DNA of 64,000 bases from Actinacidiphila sp. DG2A-62 (GCF_035825295.1 NZ_JAYMGI010000002.1:868001-932000), one strand, 5' to 3'. Shown: positions 26,123-34,527, counted from the stretch's first letter. Translations and numbers: made by a program. The notes: a model not told the origin generated them from the sequence alone.

Positions 26123-27046
26123 ATGCAGTCCACCCCCCGAAACACCGCCGGCGCCGCCGGGAACACCGACGCCGCGGGCGCCACCGCCGGCACCGGAGGC
26201 GCCGCCGACGCCGCCGCCACCGCCGCCCCCACCGCCACCGCCGACGTCGCCGCGGCCGTCGAGGCCCTGTACACCGACGGCATCACCGCGCTCCGCGGCG
26301 CCTTCACGCCCGAGTGGGCGGACCGGATGCGCGAGGACATCGAGGCCGCGTTCGCCGAGGCGCGGCAGCGTCCGGGCGGCGCGGTCGGCCGCGGTCCGAA
26401 CCGCTACTACGTGGAGATCCACCCGGAGCAGATGCGCGGCTTCGCCGACCTGGCCGGCCACCCGTGGGTGCAGGGCGTGTGCGAGGCCGTTCTCGGTCCC
26501 GACTACCGGATCGTCGAGTTGGGCTTCGACGTGCCCCTGGAGGGGGCTGTGGACCAGCCGTGGCACCGCGACTTCCCCTCCCCGCGCGAGACGTGGGGCG
26601 AACGGCGGCTGACCTCCCTGGCGTTCAACGTCACCGGCGTCGACACCCGCGAGGACATGGGCCCGTTCGAGATCGCGCCCGGCACGCAGTGGGAGCGCGG
26701 CGACGACTTCGACCACGAGATGTTCCCGCCCCGCTCGTCCTTCCCGCGCTACGCCGCGCGGGCGGTGCGCAAGTACCCGCGGCGCGGCGACGTCTCGGTG
26801 CGCTCGGCCCTCACCATCCACCGCGGCACCGCCAACCACTCGGCCACCGCGCGCCCGGTGCTGGTCCTCGGCGTCGACGCGCCGGGCGCGGGCAACGACG
26901 CGCACCACGGCATGGCGATCACCCCCGCCGCCCTGCGCGGCCTGCCCGAGTCCGTCCGCGCCCACCTGCGCTGCCCGGTGGTGGACACGCTGCCGCCGCT
27001 GGTGCAGAAGCACACGATCGAGGGCCTGGTGATGGGCGAGGCGTGA
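26123..27046 (+). CDS. Phytanoyl-CoA dioxygenase family protein (Fe(II)/2-oxoglutarate type)
   Basis: 307 residues from ATG 26123 with GAGGAG upstream. The first ~45 residues are low-complexity Ala/Gly/Thr. The double-stranded beta-helix core follows: VEALYTDGITALRGAFTPEW, then the metal triad seen as H148-x-D150 in QPWHRDFPS and H233 in ALTIHRGTANHS, with the arginine in ARPVLVLG for 2-oxoglutarate. Members hydroxylate small molecules, often in secondary metabolism. The divergent LacI regulator may control it. An inverted repeat that may end its transcript follows at 27072-27089. Confidence 0.85.
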   Translation: MQSTPRNTAGAAGNTDAAGATAGTGGAADAAATAAPTATADVAAAVEALYTDGITALRGAFTPEWADRMREDIEAAFAEARQRPGGAVGRGPNRYYVEIHPEQMRGFADLAGHPWVQGVCEAVLGPDYRIVELGFDVPLEGAVDQPWHRDFPSPRETWGERRLTSLAFNVTGVDTREDMGPFEIAPGTQWERGDDFDHEMFPPRSSFPRYAARAVRKYPRRGDVSVRSALTIHRGTANHSATARPVLVLGVDAPGAGNDAHHGMAITPAALRGLPESVRAHLRCPVVDTLPPLVQKHTIEGLVMGEA

Positions 27047-27071
27047 CGCCGGTCACCGACGGTCCGCGGCA

Positions 27072-27089
27072 CGGCGGTTGAAACCGCCG
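27072..27089. terminator. Short hairpin upstream of the gas vesicle operon
   Basis: CGGCGGTT (27072-27079), a GA loop and AACCGCCG (27082-27089) form a perfect 8-bp inverted repeat. It may terminate the dioxygenase transcript or act as an operator for the gvp promoter, which must lie in 27090-27180. Confidence 0.45.
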
Positions 27090-27189
27090 CAATTCGCTGA
27101 GCATACGTTCGAAGGGTCCAGGGCAGGCGACCTGCAACCGTGACCCGCACGGTCCGGTCTCCGGCCGGCCCGATCCGTCTGGACGAGGC

Positions 27190-27483
27190 ATGACGACAAA
27201 GGACAGCAGCAGCACTGACGCCGAGGCCCGGGCTTCCATGCCCGAGGTCATGCGCACCATCACCCGGCAGATGAGCGAGATGTTGGGGCTCCAGCCCGCG
27301 GGCGTGTCCGCGGTGGAGTCCACGGAGCAGGGCTGGCGGGCGCACCTCGAAGTGGTCGAACTGGAGCGCATCCCCGAGACCACGAGCGTGATGGCCACCT
27401 ACCGCGTCGACGCGGACGCGAGGGGAGAGGTCGTCGGCTACGAGCGGATCCGCCGCTACTCCAGGGGCCAGGTGGACCGTTGA
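27190..27483 (+). CDS. gvpO: Gas vesicle protein GvpO
   Basis: 97 residues; GAGG precedes ATG 27190. The protein is a compact GvpO domain: a helix EVMRTITRQMSEMLGLQPAG, then VESTEQGWRAHLEVVELERI, and SVMATYRVDADARGEVVGYE followed by RRYSRGQ. GvpO is needed for gas vesicle expression in archaea, and in Streptomyces it is the first gene of gvpOAFGYZJLSK clusters, as here. A 142-base gap separates it from gvpA, leaving room for a second promoter. Confidence 0.9.
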   Translation: MTTKDSSSTDAEARASMPEVMRTITRQMSEMLGLQPAGVSAVESTEQGWRAHLEVVELERIPETTSVMATYRVDADARGEVVGYERIRRYSRGQVDR

Positions 27484-27625
27484 CCGGTGCTTCGCGGGCC
27501 CGACGGACCGACGTGTCCGTACGGCGGCGGCAACAGCCGCGCCAAGGCGCGCCTCCCCCGGCCGGTCCCCGAGCGGCCCGGTCCCGGAGGCGCTACGCAA
27601 CGGAACAGGAAAGAGATGATCCGAC

Positions 27626-28090
27626 GTGAGTGTCGTCGCACAGAGCAGCTCGTCCGTGTCCCGTGGAGGGGGCTCGGGCAATCTCTACGACGTACTTGAA
27701 CTGATCCTCGACCGGGGCCTGGTGATCGACGCCTTCGTCCGGGTGTCCCTGGTCGGGATCGAGATCCTCAAGATCGACGCCCGCATCGTGGTGGCGAGTG
27801 TGGACACGTATCTGCGCTTCGCCGAGGCCTGCAACCGGCTCGACCTGGAGTCCGGGCGCAAGGCGCCCTCGCAGCTGACGGACCTGGTCGGCGAGGCCAC
27901 CGAGTCCGGCGCGAAGGGGAAGTCCAAGGGGGCGCTGAGCGGCGCCGTCGAAGCCATCACCGAGTCGCTGCACGGTGGCGACGACGACTCCGACGACGAG
28001 AAGAGCGGGCGCCGCAAGTCCGCGTCCTCCTCCTCGTCGTCCTCGTCGGGCGCCGGCCGTCGCACCGCGACCCGACGCAGGGAAGAGTGA
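27626..28090 (+). CDS. gvpA: Gas vesicle structural protein GvpA (GvpA/J family) with long C-terminal tail
   Basis: 154 residues from GTG 27626. The core [20 protein letters not shown] and [20 protein letters not shown] is the conserved alpha-beta-beta-alpha wall protein motif. Classical GvpA is ~70 residues; this one carries a further ~85-residue tail that is acidic ([13 protein letters not shown]), then Ser-rich, then basic ([10 protein letters not shown]). The tail suggests a surface-exposed or regulatory extension or a GvpJ-like role. The gvpF start follows three bases after the stop. Confidence 0.9.
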   Translation: MSVVAQSSSSVSRGGGSGNLYDVLELILDRGLVIDAFVRVSLVGIEILKIDARIVVASVDTYLRFAEACNRLDLESGRKAPSQLTDLVGEATESGAKGKSKGALSGAVEAITESLHGGDDDSDDEKSGRRKSASSSSSSSSGAGRRTATRRREE

Positions 28091-28093
28091 GCC

Positions 28094-28807
28094 GTGGCCA
28101 CCTACGTCTACGCGATCGCCGGCCGTGAGCACCCGCTGCACCTGGACGGCGCCGGCGGTGTCGGCGATCCGGCACGCGAGTTGAGGACGCTGCGGGCGGA
28201 CGAGCTGGAGCTGGTGGTCAGCGACGCGCCGGAGGGCCTGCGCGCCAAGCGGCGCGACGTGGTGGCCCACCAGGGCGTGCTGGAGCGCCTGTTGGAGCAG
28301 GGACCGGTGCTGCCGATGCGCTTCGGTCTGGTCGCTCCCGACGACGGCCGGGCGGTCGAGGCGGTCCGCGAGAAGGCCGGCGAGTACGCCGACCGGCTGC
28401 GCGAACTCGACGGCTGCCGCGAGTACAACGTCAAGGTGACGCGCGTCGAGGAGGAGTTGCTGCGGCAGATCCTCGCGGAGGTCCCCGAGGCCCGCCGGCT
28501 CCAGGCGCTCAGCCGCGAGCGGCCCGACGACCCGAACCGGAAGATGGCCCTGGGCGAGTTCCTGGCCCACCAGGTCCAGGCGCGGCACGAGCAGGACGCC
28601 GAGCGGATCGTCGCCGGCCTCGCGCCGTCCGCGGTGCGCTGCACCGTGGGGCAGGCGACCGGCGACGCGTTCCTCAACGTCTCCTTCCTGGTGTCCCGGG
28701 ACCGGGCCGCCGCGTTCGTCGAGGCGGTGCACCAGGAGGCGGAGCGCCGCGGCGACGGCTACGCCTTCCGCACCCACGGGCCGCTGCCGCCGTACAGCTT
28801 CGTCTGA
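28094..28807 (+). CDS. gvpF: Gas vesicle protein GvpF (GvpF/L family)
   Basis: 237 residues from GTG 28094, with GGAAGAG overlapping the end of gvpA. Family motifs: the N-terminal TYVYAIAGREHPL, VLPMRFGLVAPDD, the middle EYNVKVTRVEEELLRQIL and the C-terminal strand NVSFLVSRDRAAAFVEAV ending GPLPPYSFV. GvpF binds GvpA and is thought to act as a chaperone in early nucleation of the vesicle. It is tightly coupled to gvpA, as expected for a direct assembly partner. Confidence 0.92.
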   Translation: MATYVYAIAGREHPLHLDGAGGVGDPARELRTLRADELELVVSDAPEGLRAKRRDVVAHQGVLERLLEQGPVLPMRFGLVAPDDGRAVEAVREKAGEYADRLRELDGCREYNVKVTRVEEELLRQILAEVPEARRLQALSRERPDDPNRKMALGEFLAHQVQARHEQDAERIVAGLAPSAVRCTVGQATGDAFLNVSFLVSRDRAAAFVEAVHQEAERRGDGYAFRTHGPLPPYSFV

Positions 28808-28900
28808 CCCGCCCGGTCCTTCTCCGGCGCCCGGCCGCCGGCCGTTCCTCCGGCCGGTCCGGCCGCCGCGCCCCCGACCCTCCAGGAAGGTCTCCACGCC

Positions 28901-29155
28901 ATGGGACTCGTCACCGGGCTGCTCACCCTGCCGCTGGCGCCGGTACGCGGCGCGATGTGGGTCGTCGACCAGGTGGTCACGCAGGCCGAGCGGGAGCTGT
29001 ACGACCCCGCGCCGGTACGCGAGGCGCTGGTCCGGCTGGAACAGGAGCTGCTCGACGGACGCATCGGGGAGGAGGAGTTCGACCGGCGCGAGGACGAGCT
29101 GCTCGACCGGCTGGAGTGGCTGGAGGCGCGCTCCCGGTCGCTCCCCCCGGACTGA
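28901..29155 (+). CDS. gvpG: Gas vesicle protein GvpG
   Basis: 84 residues; AGGAAGG precedes ATG 28901. The N-terminal hydrophobic segment GLLTLPLAPVRGAMWVVDQV is followed by an amphipathic acidic helix (LVRLEQELLDGRIGEEEFD). This matches the small GvpG assembly protein, which binds GvpF/L-type proteins during nucleation. It keeps the conserved gene order after gvpF. Confidence 0.9.
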   Translation: MGLVTGLLTLPLAPVRGAMWVVDQVVTQAERELYDPAPVREALVRLEQELLDGRIGEEEFDRREDELLDRLEWLEARSRSLPPD

Positions 29156-29214
29156 ACCACCACCGCCCGCGGCCGTACGGGCCGCGGCGACGACAAGGAA
29201 GCGCAAGGCACGTG

Positions 29215-29862
29215 ATGACGAATGCGAAGATAGGGATCGCCCTGGCGGGCGGCTACGTCCTGGGACGGACGAAGAAGGCCAAACTCGCCCTCGGCCTGGG
29301 GATGTACCTGGCCGGCAAGAAGCTCGATCTGAACCCGGCGGCGCTGGGCAAGGCGCTCGCGGGCTCGCCCGTGCTCGGCGAACTGCGCGGGCAGGCGGGC
29401 GAGCAGTTGCTCACCGCGACCAAGAGCGCGGCCAAGGACGCGCTGACCAAGCGCGTCGGGAGCATCGCCGACTCGCTGCACAGCCGTACGCAGGGCCTGG
29501 GTCCGGGCTCCGACGAGGCCGCGCAGGCCGAGGGAGCCGACGAGGCCGACCGGGCCGACCGGGCCGGCGACGACACCGAGGACGACGCCCAGCGGGACGG
29601 CGGGCGGGACGCCGCGCCGAGCCGCGGCACCACCGCCGGGCGGACCGCGAAGAAGACGGCCAAGAAGGCCGCGAAGCGCCCCGCGAAGAAGACCGCCGGG
29701 TCGGCCTCCGGGCGGGCGGACGGCGCCCGCTCCTCGGCGTCGTCCGCCCGCAAGTCCGCGTCGGCGTCCGGCCGCAAGGCGGCGGGCACGGCGCGCGGCG
29801 CGGCCTCGCGGACGACCCGGGCCACCCGCGGCACGGGCGGCAGGGGAGGCGACCGTGGCTGA
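29215..29862 (+). CDS. gvpY: Gas vesicle cluster protein, GvpY-like
   Basis: 215 residues from ATG 29215 (a GTG lies directly before it). The N-terminal ~85 residues form a Gly-containing hydrophobic segment (IGIALAGGYVLGRTKKAKL) and a helix (KALAGSPVLGELRGQAGEQL). The middle is acidic (ADEADRADRAGDDTEDDAQ) and the C-terminal third is a Lys/Ala/Arg-rich histone-like tail (KKTAKKAAKRPAKKTAG). Position between gvpG and the GvpZ-like gene matches gvpY of Streptomyces clusters. Its function is unknown; the basic tail could bind nucleic acid or the acidic GvpZ tail. The last eight bases overlap the next gene. Confidence 0.7.
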   Translation: MTNAKIGIALAGGYVLGRTKKAKLALGLGMYLAGKKLDLNPAALGKALAGSPVLGELRGQAGEQLLTATKSAAKDALTKRVGSIADSLHSRTQGLGPGSDEAAQAEGADEADRADRAGDDTEDDAQRDGGRDAAPSRGTTAGRTAKKTAKKAAKRPAKKTAGSASGRADGARSSASSARKSASASGRKAAGTARGAASRTTRATRGTGGRGGDRG

Positions 29863-31093
29863 CACGAAGCTGAGCACCCTCAAGGGCGCGCTCACCGAGA
29901 CCCCCGAGGCGCAGCGGCTGAAGGAGGAGCTGTCCGGCTACCTCCAGGCGCGCGCCCGCAAGACGGTCAGCGACCTCGGCGACCGACTGGGCCAGGGCCT
30001 CAACCGGCTCGGCGAGTCCGGCGGCGGCGCGGCGTCCACGGCGGTGGCCAAGGGACGCGAGGCGCTGGACGAGGGCCGCTCCCCGGCGCGGGCGCTGGCC
30101 GCGGCCGGCAAGAGCCACCTCAAGGAGACCCTGAAGGGGAAGGCCAAGGAGATCTTCGGCAAGGGACGCAAGAGCGGCGGAGGCGGAGGCGGCGCCAAGC
30201 GGGTCACGATCGTCGAGGACATCGACGTCGGCGTCCCGGTGCGCGAGGCGTACGACCAGTGGACGCAGTTCCAGGAGTTCAGCACCTTCGCCAAGGGCGT
30301 CGTCAGCGTCGAGAGCGTCGACGACACGTCCGCCAACTGGAAGGTGAAGGTCGCCAAGTCGACCCGCAGTTGGCGGTCCAACGTCACCGAGCAGGTGCCG
30401 GACGAGCGGATCGCCTGGACCACGGAAGGGGCCAAGGGGACGGTCCGCGGGGCCGTGACCTTCCACCCCCTCACCGAGGACCTGACCCGGGTGCTGCTGG
30501 TCCTGGAGTACTTCCCCAAGGGCTTCATGGAGAAGACCGGCAACATCTGGCGCGCCCAGGGCCGCCGTGCCCGGCTCGACCTGAAGCGCTACCGCACGTT
30601 CGTGATGCTGCGCGGCGAGGCGCCGGACGGCTGGCGCGGCGAGATCCGCGACGGAGAGGTCGTCGTGGACCACGAGGACGCGGTCCGCGAGGAGGAGGCG
30701 TCGGCCGGGGCCCGTGACGAAGAGCCCAGGGACGACGAGCCCCGCGAGGAGGAGCCCCCCGAGGACGAGCTCCCCGAGGACGAGGCCGCGGAGGACGAGG
30801 CTCCGGAGGACGAGGCGGCCGAGGACGAGCTCCCCGACGAGGAGTACGCGGACGACGACGAGTTCGCGGACGAGGACCTGGCGGAGGACGCCGAGCCGGA
30901 CGAGGACGAGCTGCCCGAGGACGAGCCGGCCGAGGACGACTTCCCCGAGGAGGACGTGGAGGCCGCCGAGGACGCCGAGGACGAGGACGCCGAGCCTGTC
31001 GAGGACACCGACGACCCCGACGAGGAAGAAGAGCCGGCCGAGGAGGGCGGCCGGCGGCGGGCCGGGGCGCGCACCGGGCGCGGAAGGAGCTGA
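29855..31093 (+). CDS. gvpZ: GvpZ-like protein: SRPBCC/cyclase-type domain with hyper-acidic tail
   Basis: 412 residues from GTG 29855, overlapping the gvpY end. Residues 1-105 are a charged helical region. Residues ~115-265 form a polyketide cyclase/SRPBCC fold (VTIVEDIDVGVPVREAYDQW, QFQEFSTFAKGV, then GFMEKTGNIWRAQGRRARL). The final ~140 residues are almost entirely Glu/Asp with Pro and Ala (for example PEDELPEDEAAEDEAPE) and end in a short Arg/Gly tail. The SRPBCC domain usually binds a hydrophobic ligand; the acidic tail is likely disordered and may pair with the basic tail of the preceding protein. No role in vesicle formation is proven. Confidence 0.8.
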   Translation: MADTKLSTLKGALTETPEAQRLKEELSGYLQARARKTVSDLGDRLGQGLNRLGESGGGAASTAVAKGREALDEGRSPARALAAAGKSHLKETLKGKAKEIFGKGRKSGGGGGGAKRVTIVEDIDVGVPVREAYDQWTQFQEFSTFAKGVVSVESVDDTSANWKVKVAKSTRSWRSNVTEQVPDERIAWTTEGAKGTVRGAVTFHPLTEDLTRVLLVLEYFPKGFMEKTGNIWRAQGRRARLDLKRYRTFVMLRGEAPDGWRGEIRDGEVVVDHEDAVREEEASAGARDEEPRDDEPREEEPPEDELPEDEAAEDEAPEDEAAEDELPDEEYADDDEFADEDLAEDAEPDEDELPEDEPAEDDFPEEDVEAAEDAEDEDAEPVEDTDDPDEEEEPAEEGGRRRAGARTGRGRS

Positions 31094-31099
31094 TCCCAC

Positions 31100-31591
31100 G
31101 TGAACGGATCGATGGCCGAGCGGATGGGGTCGCCCATGGCCGCGGCCCCCTACGGCCAGGCCGCCGGCACCGCCAACCTGGCCGACATCCTGGAGCGGGT
31201 GCTCGACAAGGGCATCGTCATCGCCGGCGACATCCAGATCAACCTGCTCGACATCGAGCTGCTCACGATCAAGCTGCGGCTCCTCGTCGCGTCCGTGGAC
31301 AAGGCGAAGGAGATGGGCATCGACTGGTGGGAGCACGACCCGTCGTTGTCGTCGGGCGCCCACGGCGGCGGTGCGGTGGCGGACGGCTCCCGCTCCCGCG
31401 GCTCCGACGCCGTGCCGGCCGGCCGCGGCTCGGCCGGCGCCCTCCCCGGTGAGCCGGGCGCCGACCAGGACGCCGGCGCTGGCGGGAGCGCCGACCGGGA
31501 CGCCGACCAGAGCGCGGAGATCGAGCGGTTGCGGGCCGAGGTCGCGCGGCTGCGCGCCGGCCGCGACGACTCCGGGGAGGCGGACCGATGA
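31100..31591 (+). CDS. gvpJ: Gas vesicle protein GvpJ (GvpA/J family)
   Basis: 163 residues from GTG 31100. After a 25-residue leader the GvpA-type core is NLADILERVLDKGIVIAGD, then INLLDIELLTIKLRLLVASV and DKAKEMGIDWWEHD. GvpJ is the minor GvpA paralogue needed for assembly of the conical ends. The tail (~85 residues) is Gly/Asp-rich and ends in a coiled-coil heptad (EIERLRAEVARLRAG). The stop overlaps the gvpL start by four bases. Confidence 0.9.
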   Translation: MNGSMAERMGSPMAAAPYGQAAGTANLADILERVLDKGIVIAGDIQINLLDIELLTIKLRLLVASVDKAKEMGIDWWEHDPSLSSGAHGGGAVADGSRSRGSDAVPAGRGSAGALPGEPGADQDAGAGGSADRDADQSAEIERLRAEVARLRAGRDDSGEADR

Positions 31592-32427
31592 GCGCGCCGA
31601 CCCGGACGGCGACGCTCGTCTACGTGTACGCGGTCGGCCGCGACGTGGCGGCCCTGGACGCGGTGGCGCGACGGTCCGGCGCCGCCGGGCACGGCGGCGC
31701 GCCGCTGCGGGTGGTGGAATCCGGCGGCCTGGGCGCGCTGGTGTGCGACGTCCCGGCCGACCGGTTCGGCGAGGAGGGCCTGAAGCGGCGGCTCGACGAC
31801 CTGGCGGCGCTGGAGGAGCTGGCGCGGGGACACCACGGCGTGGTGGCCGCCGCGTTCGACGCGGTGACCGTGCTGCCGATGCGGCTGGCGTGCGTCTACG
31901 CCGACGACGCGGGCGTGCGCGGCATGCTGGCGACGGAGGCCGGCGGCTTCTCCGCCCTGCTCGACTCGCTGGAGGGGCACCGGGAGTTCGGCGTCAAGGT
32001 ATACGCCGATCCGCGGTCGGCGGGATCTCCGCCCTCGCCCGCCCGGCCCGAGGGCGCCGAGGGTGAGGGCGCGCGCCGCGCGGGCGGCCCGGGCATGGAC
32101 TACCTGCGCAGGCGCCGCGCCCAGCGCGACGGCGCGCGCCGCGCGTACGCGGAGGCCGAGGCGATGGTGCAGCGCGTCGTGGAACGCGCCTCCGCGTTCG
32201 CCACCGCGCACGCCCGCCACCGGCCCCAGCAGGGCGCCCTCGCCTCGGGGCCGGGCGAGAACGTCGCCAACCTGGCGTTCCTGGTGCCCCGCGCGCGGCA
32301 GGAGGCGTTCACCGCCGCGATGGAGGCGCTGGGGGCCACGCGTCCCGGCGTCCGGGTGGAGGTGACGGGCCCGTGGGCCCCCTACTCGTTCGCCACCGCG
32401 CAGGACGGAGCGGTCGATGGGCCGTGA
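31588..32427 (+). CDS. gvpL: Gas vesicle protein GvpL (GvpF/L family)
   Basis: 279 residues from ATG 31588, coupled to gvpJ. Motifs: LVYVYAVGRDVAALDAVA, VVAAAFDAVTVLPMRLAC, GHREFGVKVYADP, and the C-terminal NVANLAFLVPRARQEAF followed by VTGPWAPYSFA. A proline/glycine-rich insertion (residues ~140-170) is longer than in gvpF. GvpL acts with GvpF in an assembly complex around GvpA. The end overlaps the gvpS start by 11 bases. Confidence 0.9.
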   Translation: MSAPTRTATLVYVYAVGRDVAALDAVARRSGAAGHGGAPLRVVESGGLGALVCDVPADRFGEEGLKRRLDDLAALEELARGHHGVVAAAFDAVTVLPMRLACVYADDAGVRGMLATEAGGFSALLDSLEGHREFGVKVYADPRSAGSPPSPARPEGAEGEGARRAGGPGMDYLRRRRAQRDGARRAYAEAEAMVQRVVERASAFATAHARHRPQQGALASGPGENVANLAFLVPRARQEAFTAAMEALGATRPGVRVEVTGPWAPYSFATAQDGAVDGP

Positions 32428-32683
32428 CGAGCCGGGCGGCGCGTCCTGGGCGGACCGCACGCTCCCGTCCCCGCCTTCGCCGCCATCGCGGGTGCCGGCG
32501 TACGAACCCGCGCCGGTGGGGCGGCAGGTCGCGCTGATCGATCTGCTGGACCGGCTGCTCAACGGCGGCGCGGTGCTGACGGGCGACATCGTCCTGTCGA
32601 TCGCGGACGTGGACCTGGTCCACATCGACCTGCGGGCCGTGATCCGCTCCCTCGGCCCCGACGCGCCGTCGCCGTGGGCCTGA
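32417..32683 (+). CDS. gvpS: Gas vesicle protein GvpS (GvpA family)
   Basis: 88 residues. After a ~37 residue Pro/Ser-rich leader comes the GvpA-like core ALIDLLDRLLNGGAVLTGDI and VLSIADVDLVHIDLRAVI. This short third GvpA paralogue, lying between gvpL and gvpK, corresponds to gvpS/M-type minor wall proteins. The start overlaps gvpL; translation is probably coupled. Confidence 0.85.
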   Translation: MGRDEPGGASWADRTLPSPPSPPSRVPAYEPAPVGRQVALIDLLDRLLNGGAVLTGDIVLSIADVDLVHIDLRAVIRSLGPDAPSPWA

Positions 32684-32771
32684 TCCACCCGCCGGACGCG
32701 GGTCGTGTCCATGCGCGGGCCGCGGGTCGCGTCCATGCTCGTGCCGCGGGCCGTGCCACCGAGGGGAGGCC

Positions 32772-33188
32772 GTGTCGATGACCGACGGGGAAGCCGTGCC
32801 GGCGGCCGACGAAGAAGCCGTGTCTGCGGCCGGCGACGCCGGGTGGGAGGAGCTGGCCGCGGCCGCGTCCCAGGCCGTCACCCGGGCCGCGTCCCGGGCG
32901 GGGACGGGGCTCGCCGCCCGGCTGGACACCGACCCGGACACCGTGGAGCGCGACTTGATGAAGCTCGTGCTGACGCTGGTCGAGCTGCTGCGGCAGCTCA
33001 TGGAGCGGTCCGCCCTGCATCGCGTCGACAAGGGCGACCTGAGCGAGGAGCAGGAGGAGCGGATCGGCCGCACTCTCATGGTGCTGCACGACCGCATGCG
33101 GGAGCTGTGCGCGCAGCAGGGGCTGACGATGGCCGATCTCAACCTGGACCTCGGGCCGCTCGGCTCGCTGCTGCCGTACGACGGGTGA
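32772..33188 (+). CDS. gvpK: Gas vesicle protein GvpK
   Basis: 138 residues from GTG 32772 with GAGGGGAGG nearby. The conserved GvpK core is ERDLMKLVLTLVELLRQLME, then RVDKGDLSEEQEERIG and LGLTMADLNLDL-type C-terminal block, here QGLTMADLNLDLGPLGSLLP. GvpK is an essential accessory protein in most gas vesicle clusters. There is an 88-base gap after gvpS, and no gvpN, gvpC or gvpH homologue follows. Confidence 0.92.
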   Translation: MSMTDGEAVPAADEEAVSAAGDAGWEELAAAASQAVTRAASRAGTGLAARLDTDPDTVERDLMKLVLTLVELLRQLMERSALHRVDKGDLSEEQEERIGRTLMVLHDRMRELCAQQGLTMADLNLDLGPLGSLLPYDG

Positions 33189-33264
33189 GGGCGGTCCGGC
33201 CGTGACGGCGACGCGCGGGCCCGGCAAGGGGTTTGCGAACAGGTGAGCGGTAAGACGAAGTGTC

Positions 33265-34020
33265 ATGGACGACGACAAGAGCACCTCGCGAAACGAACCG
33301 GACACCTCGTCCTCCGGCGCGGCGAAGAGCCGTGGGACCGCGGCCGAGAGCGGCACGGAAACGCGCGCCCCGGCGTCCTCCCGGTCCGGGAGGACCGGCG
33401 GTTCCAGCACGTCGGGCGGGTCGGCGAAGAAGACCGGCCCCGCGCGCACGTCCGCCGCCAGGAAGGCCACGGCCGGCAAGGCCGGCGCCCGCAAGCCGAC
33501 CACCCGCAAGGCCGCGGCGCGCAAGCCGGCGGCCTCCACGACCGCGGCCCGCTCCGGCGACGCGAGCCGCGGCGCGGCAAGCGGCGGCACGGCGAGCGGC
33601 GGCACGGCGAGCGGCGGCACGAGGGCCGGGAGCACGGCGCAGCGCGCCGCGAAGGCGACGTCGAAGACGACATCGAAGGCGGCGTCGAGCGCGGCCGGCG
33701 ACTCGGCCGTCACGGACGCGGCGCACACCGCGAAGTCCACCGTCGCGGCGGCCAAGAGCGCCGGCGGCGACACGGCGCGCGCGGTGGCCGGCACGGCCGC
33801 CGCCCGGCTGGACGCGGGTCGGCGCGCCGTCGCCTCGCTCCCGAAGGCCGCCACGTCGGGCGTGCTGGCCCTGAACCGGCTCCTCCACCTCAAGGGGGCG
33901 GTCGTGGCCGGCGCCGGAGCGACCGCCGCCGGCCTCGTCGCGGTCGGCTACACGGTCGGGCGCAAGTCCGTGGACCACGCCTTCGGGCCCCTCACCCGCG
34001 CCACCGGCGGCCGTCTCTGA
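33265..34020 (+). CDS. Ala/Lys/Ser-rich histone-H1-like protein
   Basis: 251 residues from ATG 33265. The N-terminal 150 residues are low complexity: Ser/Thr/Gly, then a KATAGKAGARKPTTRKAA basic segment, then three ASGGT repeats. The C-terminal ~50 residues contain a helix (ARLDAGRRAVASLPKAAT) and a hydrophobic segment (GAVVAGAGATAAGLVAVGYT) that could insert in a membrane. The composition is similar to the GvpY tail, and it is the last gene before a 182-base gap, so it may belong to the gas vesicle operon. Function is unknown; nucleoid or surface association is possible. Confidence 0.65.
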   Translation: MDDDKSTSRNEPDTSSSGAAKSRGTAAESGTETRAPASSRSGRTGGSSTSGGSAKKTGPARTSAARKATAGKAGARKPTTRKAAARKPAASTTAARSGDASRGAASGGTASGGTASGGTRAGSTAQRAAKATSKTTSKAASSAAGDSAVTDAAHTAKSTVAAAKSAGGDTARAVAGTAAARLDAGRRAVASLPKAATSGVLALNRLLHLKGAVVAGAGATAAGLVAVGYTVGRKSVDHAFGPLTRATGGRL

Positions 34021-34202
34021 GGCCGTTCGCCCGCTCCCGCCCCGTCGCCCGCAGCACGGGTGTGCGCCGACGGGGTGAAGGACGCCGCGCCGGGGAACCC
34101 GGCGCCGCCGCGGACCGACGGGTGGTGTGACGGCGCCGACCGGCCCCGTCACACCACGACCGGAGGCGCGGCACGCGCCTCCCGGACACCAGGAGCGGCG
34201 CG

Positions 34203-34418
34203 ATGAGCACCAAGGACTACCTCGTCACCGGCATGACCTGCGGGCACTGCGCGGACAGCGTCCGCCGCGGACTCACCGCCGTGCCCGGAGTGGCGGACGT
34301 GACGGTCGACGTCGCGGCGGGCGCGGTCACCGTCGCCGGAACGGACCTCGACGACGCCCTCCTGCGCGCGGCGATCACCGAGGCCGGATACGAGGTGGCC
34401 ACCCCTGTCGCCCTCTGA
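34203..34418 (+). CDS. Copper chaperone, heavy-metal-associated (HMA) domain
   Basis: 71 residues, a complete ferredoxin-like HMA domain. The metal-binding motif GMTCGHC (residues 10-16) has both cysteines; the rest (SVRRGLTAVPGVADVTVDV, ITEAGYEVA) fits CopZ-like chaperones that hand Cu(I) to a P-type ATPase. No CopA-type ATPase is in the window. A strong hairpin follows immediately. Confidence 0.9.
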   Translation: MSTKDYLVTGMTCGHCADSVRRGLTAVPGVADVTVDVAAGAVTVAGTDLDDALLRAAITEAGYEVATPVAL

Positions 34419-34429
34419 CGCCGCGACGG

Positions 34430-34470
34430 CGCGCCGTCCCGGCCGGGCCGTGCCCGCCCGGGACGGCGCG
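34430..34470 (+). terminator. Terminator after the copper chaperone gene
   Basis: A 13-bp perfect inverted repeat, CGCGCCGTCCCGG (34430-34442) and CCGGGACGGCGCG (34458-34470), with a 15-base loop, lies 11 bases after the stop codon. Confidence 0.75.
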
Positions 34471-34527
34471 TGGCCGGTGGCGCGCGAGGCGCAGGCGTGC
34501 GGCGGAAGGGCGGGGAAAACGCCCGGC

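Noticed and set aside
27484..27625. A further small gene between gvpO and gvpA
   Set aside because: No frame with ribosome site and sensible composition; it is more likely a leader or promoter region.
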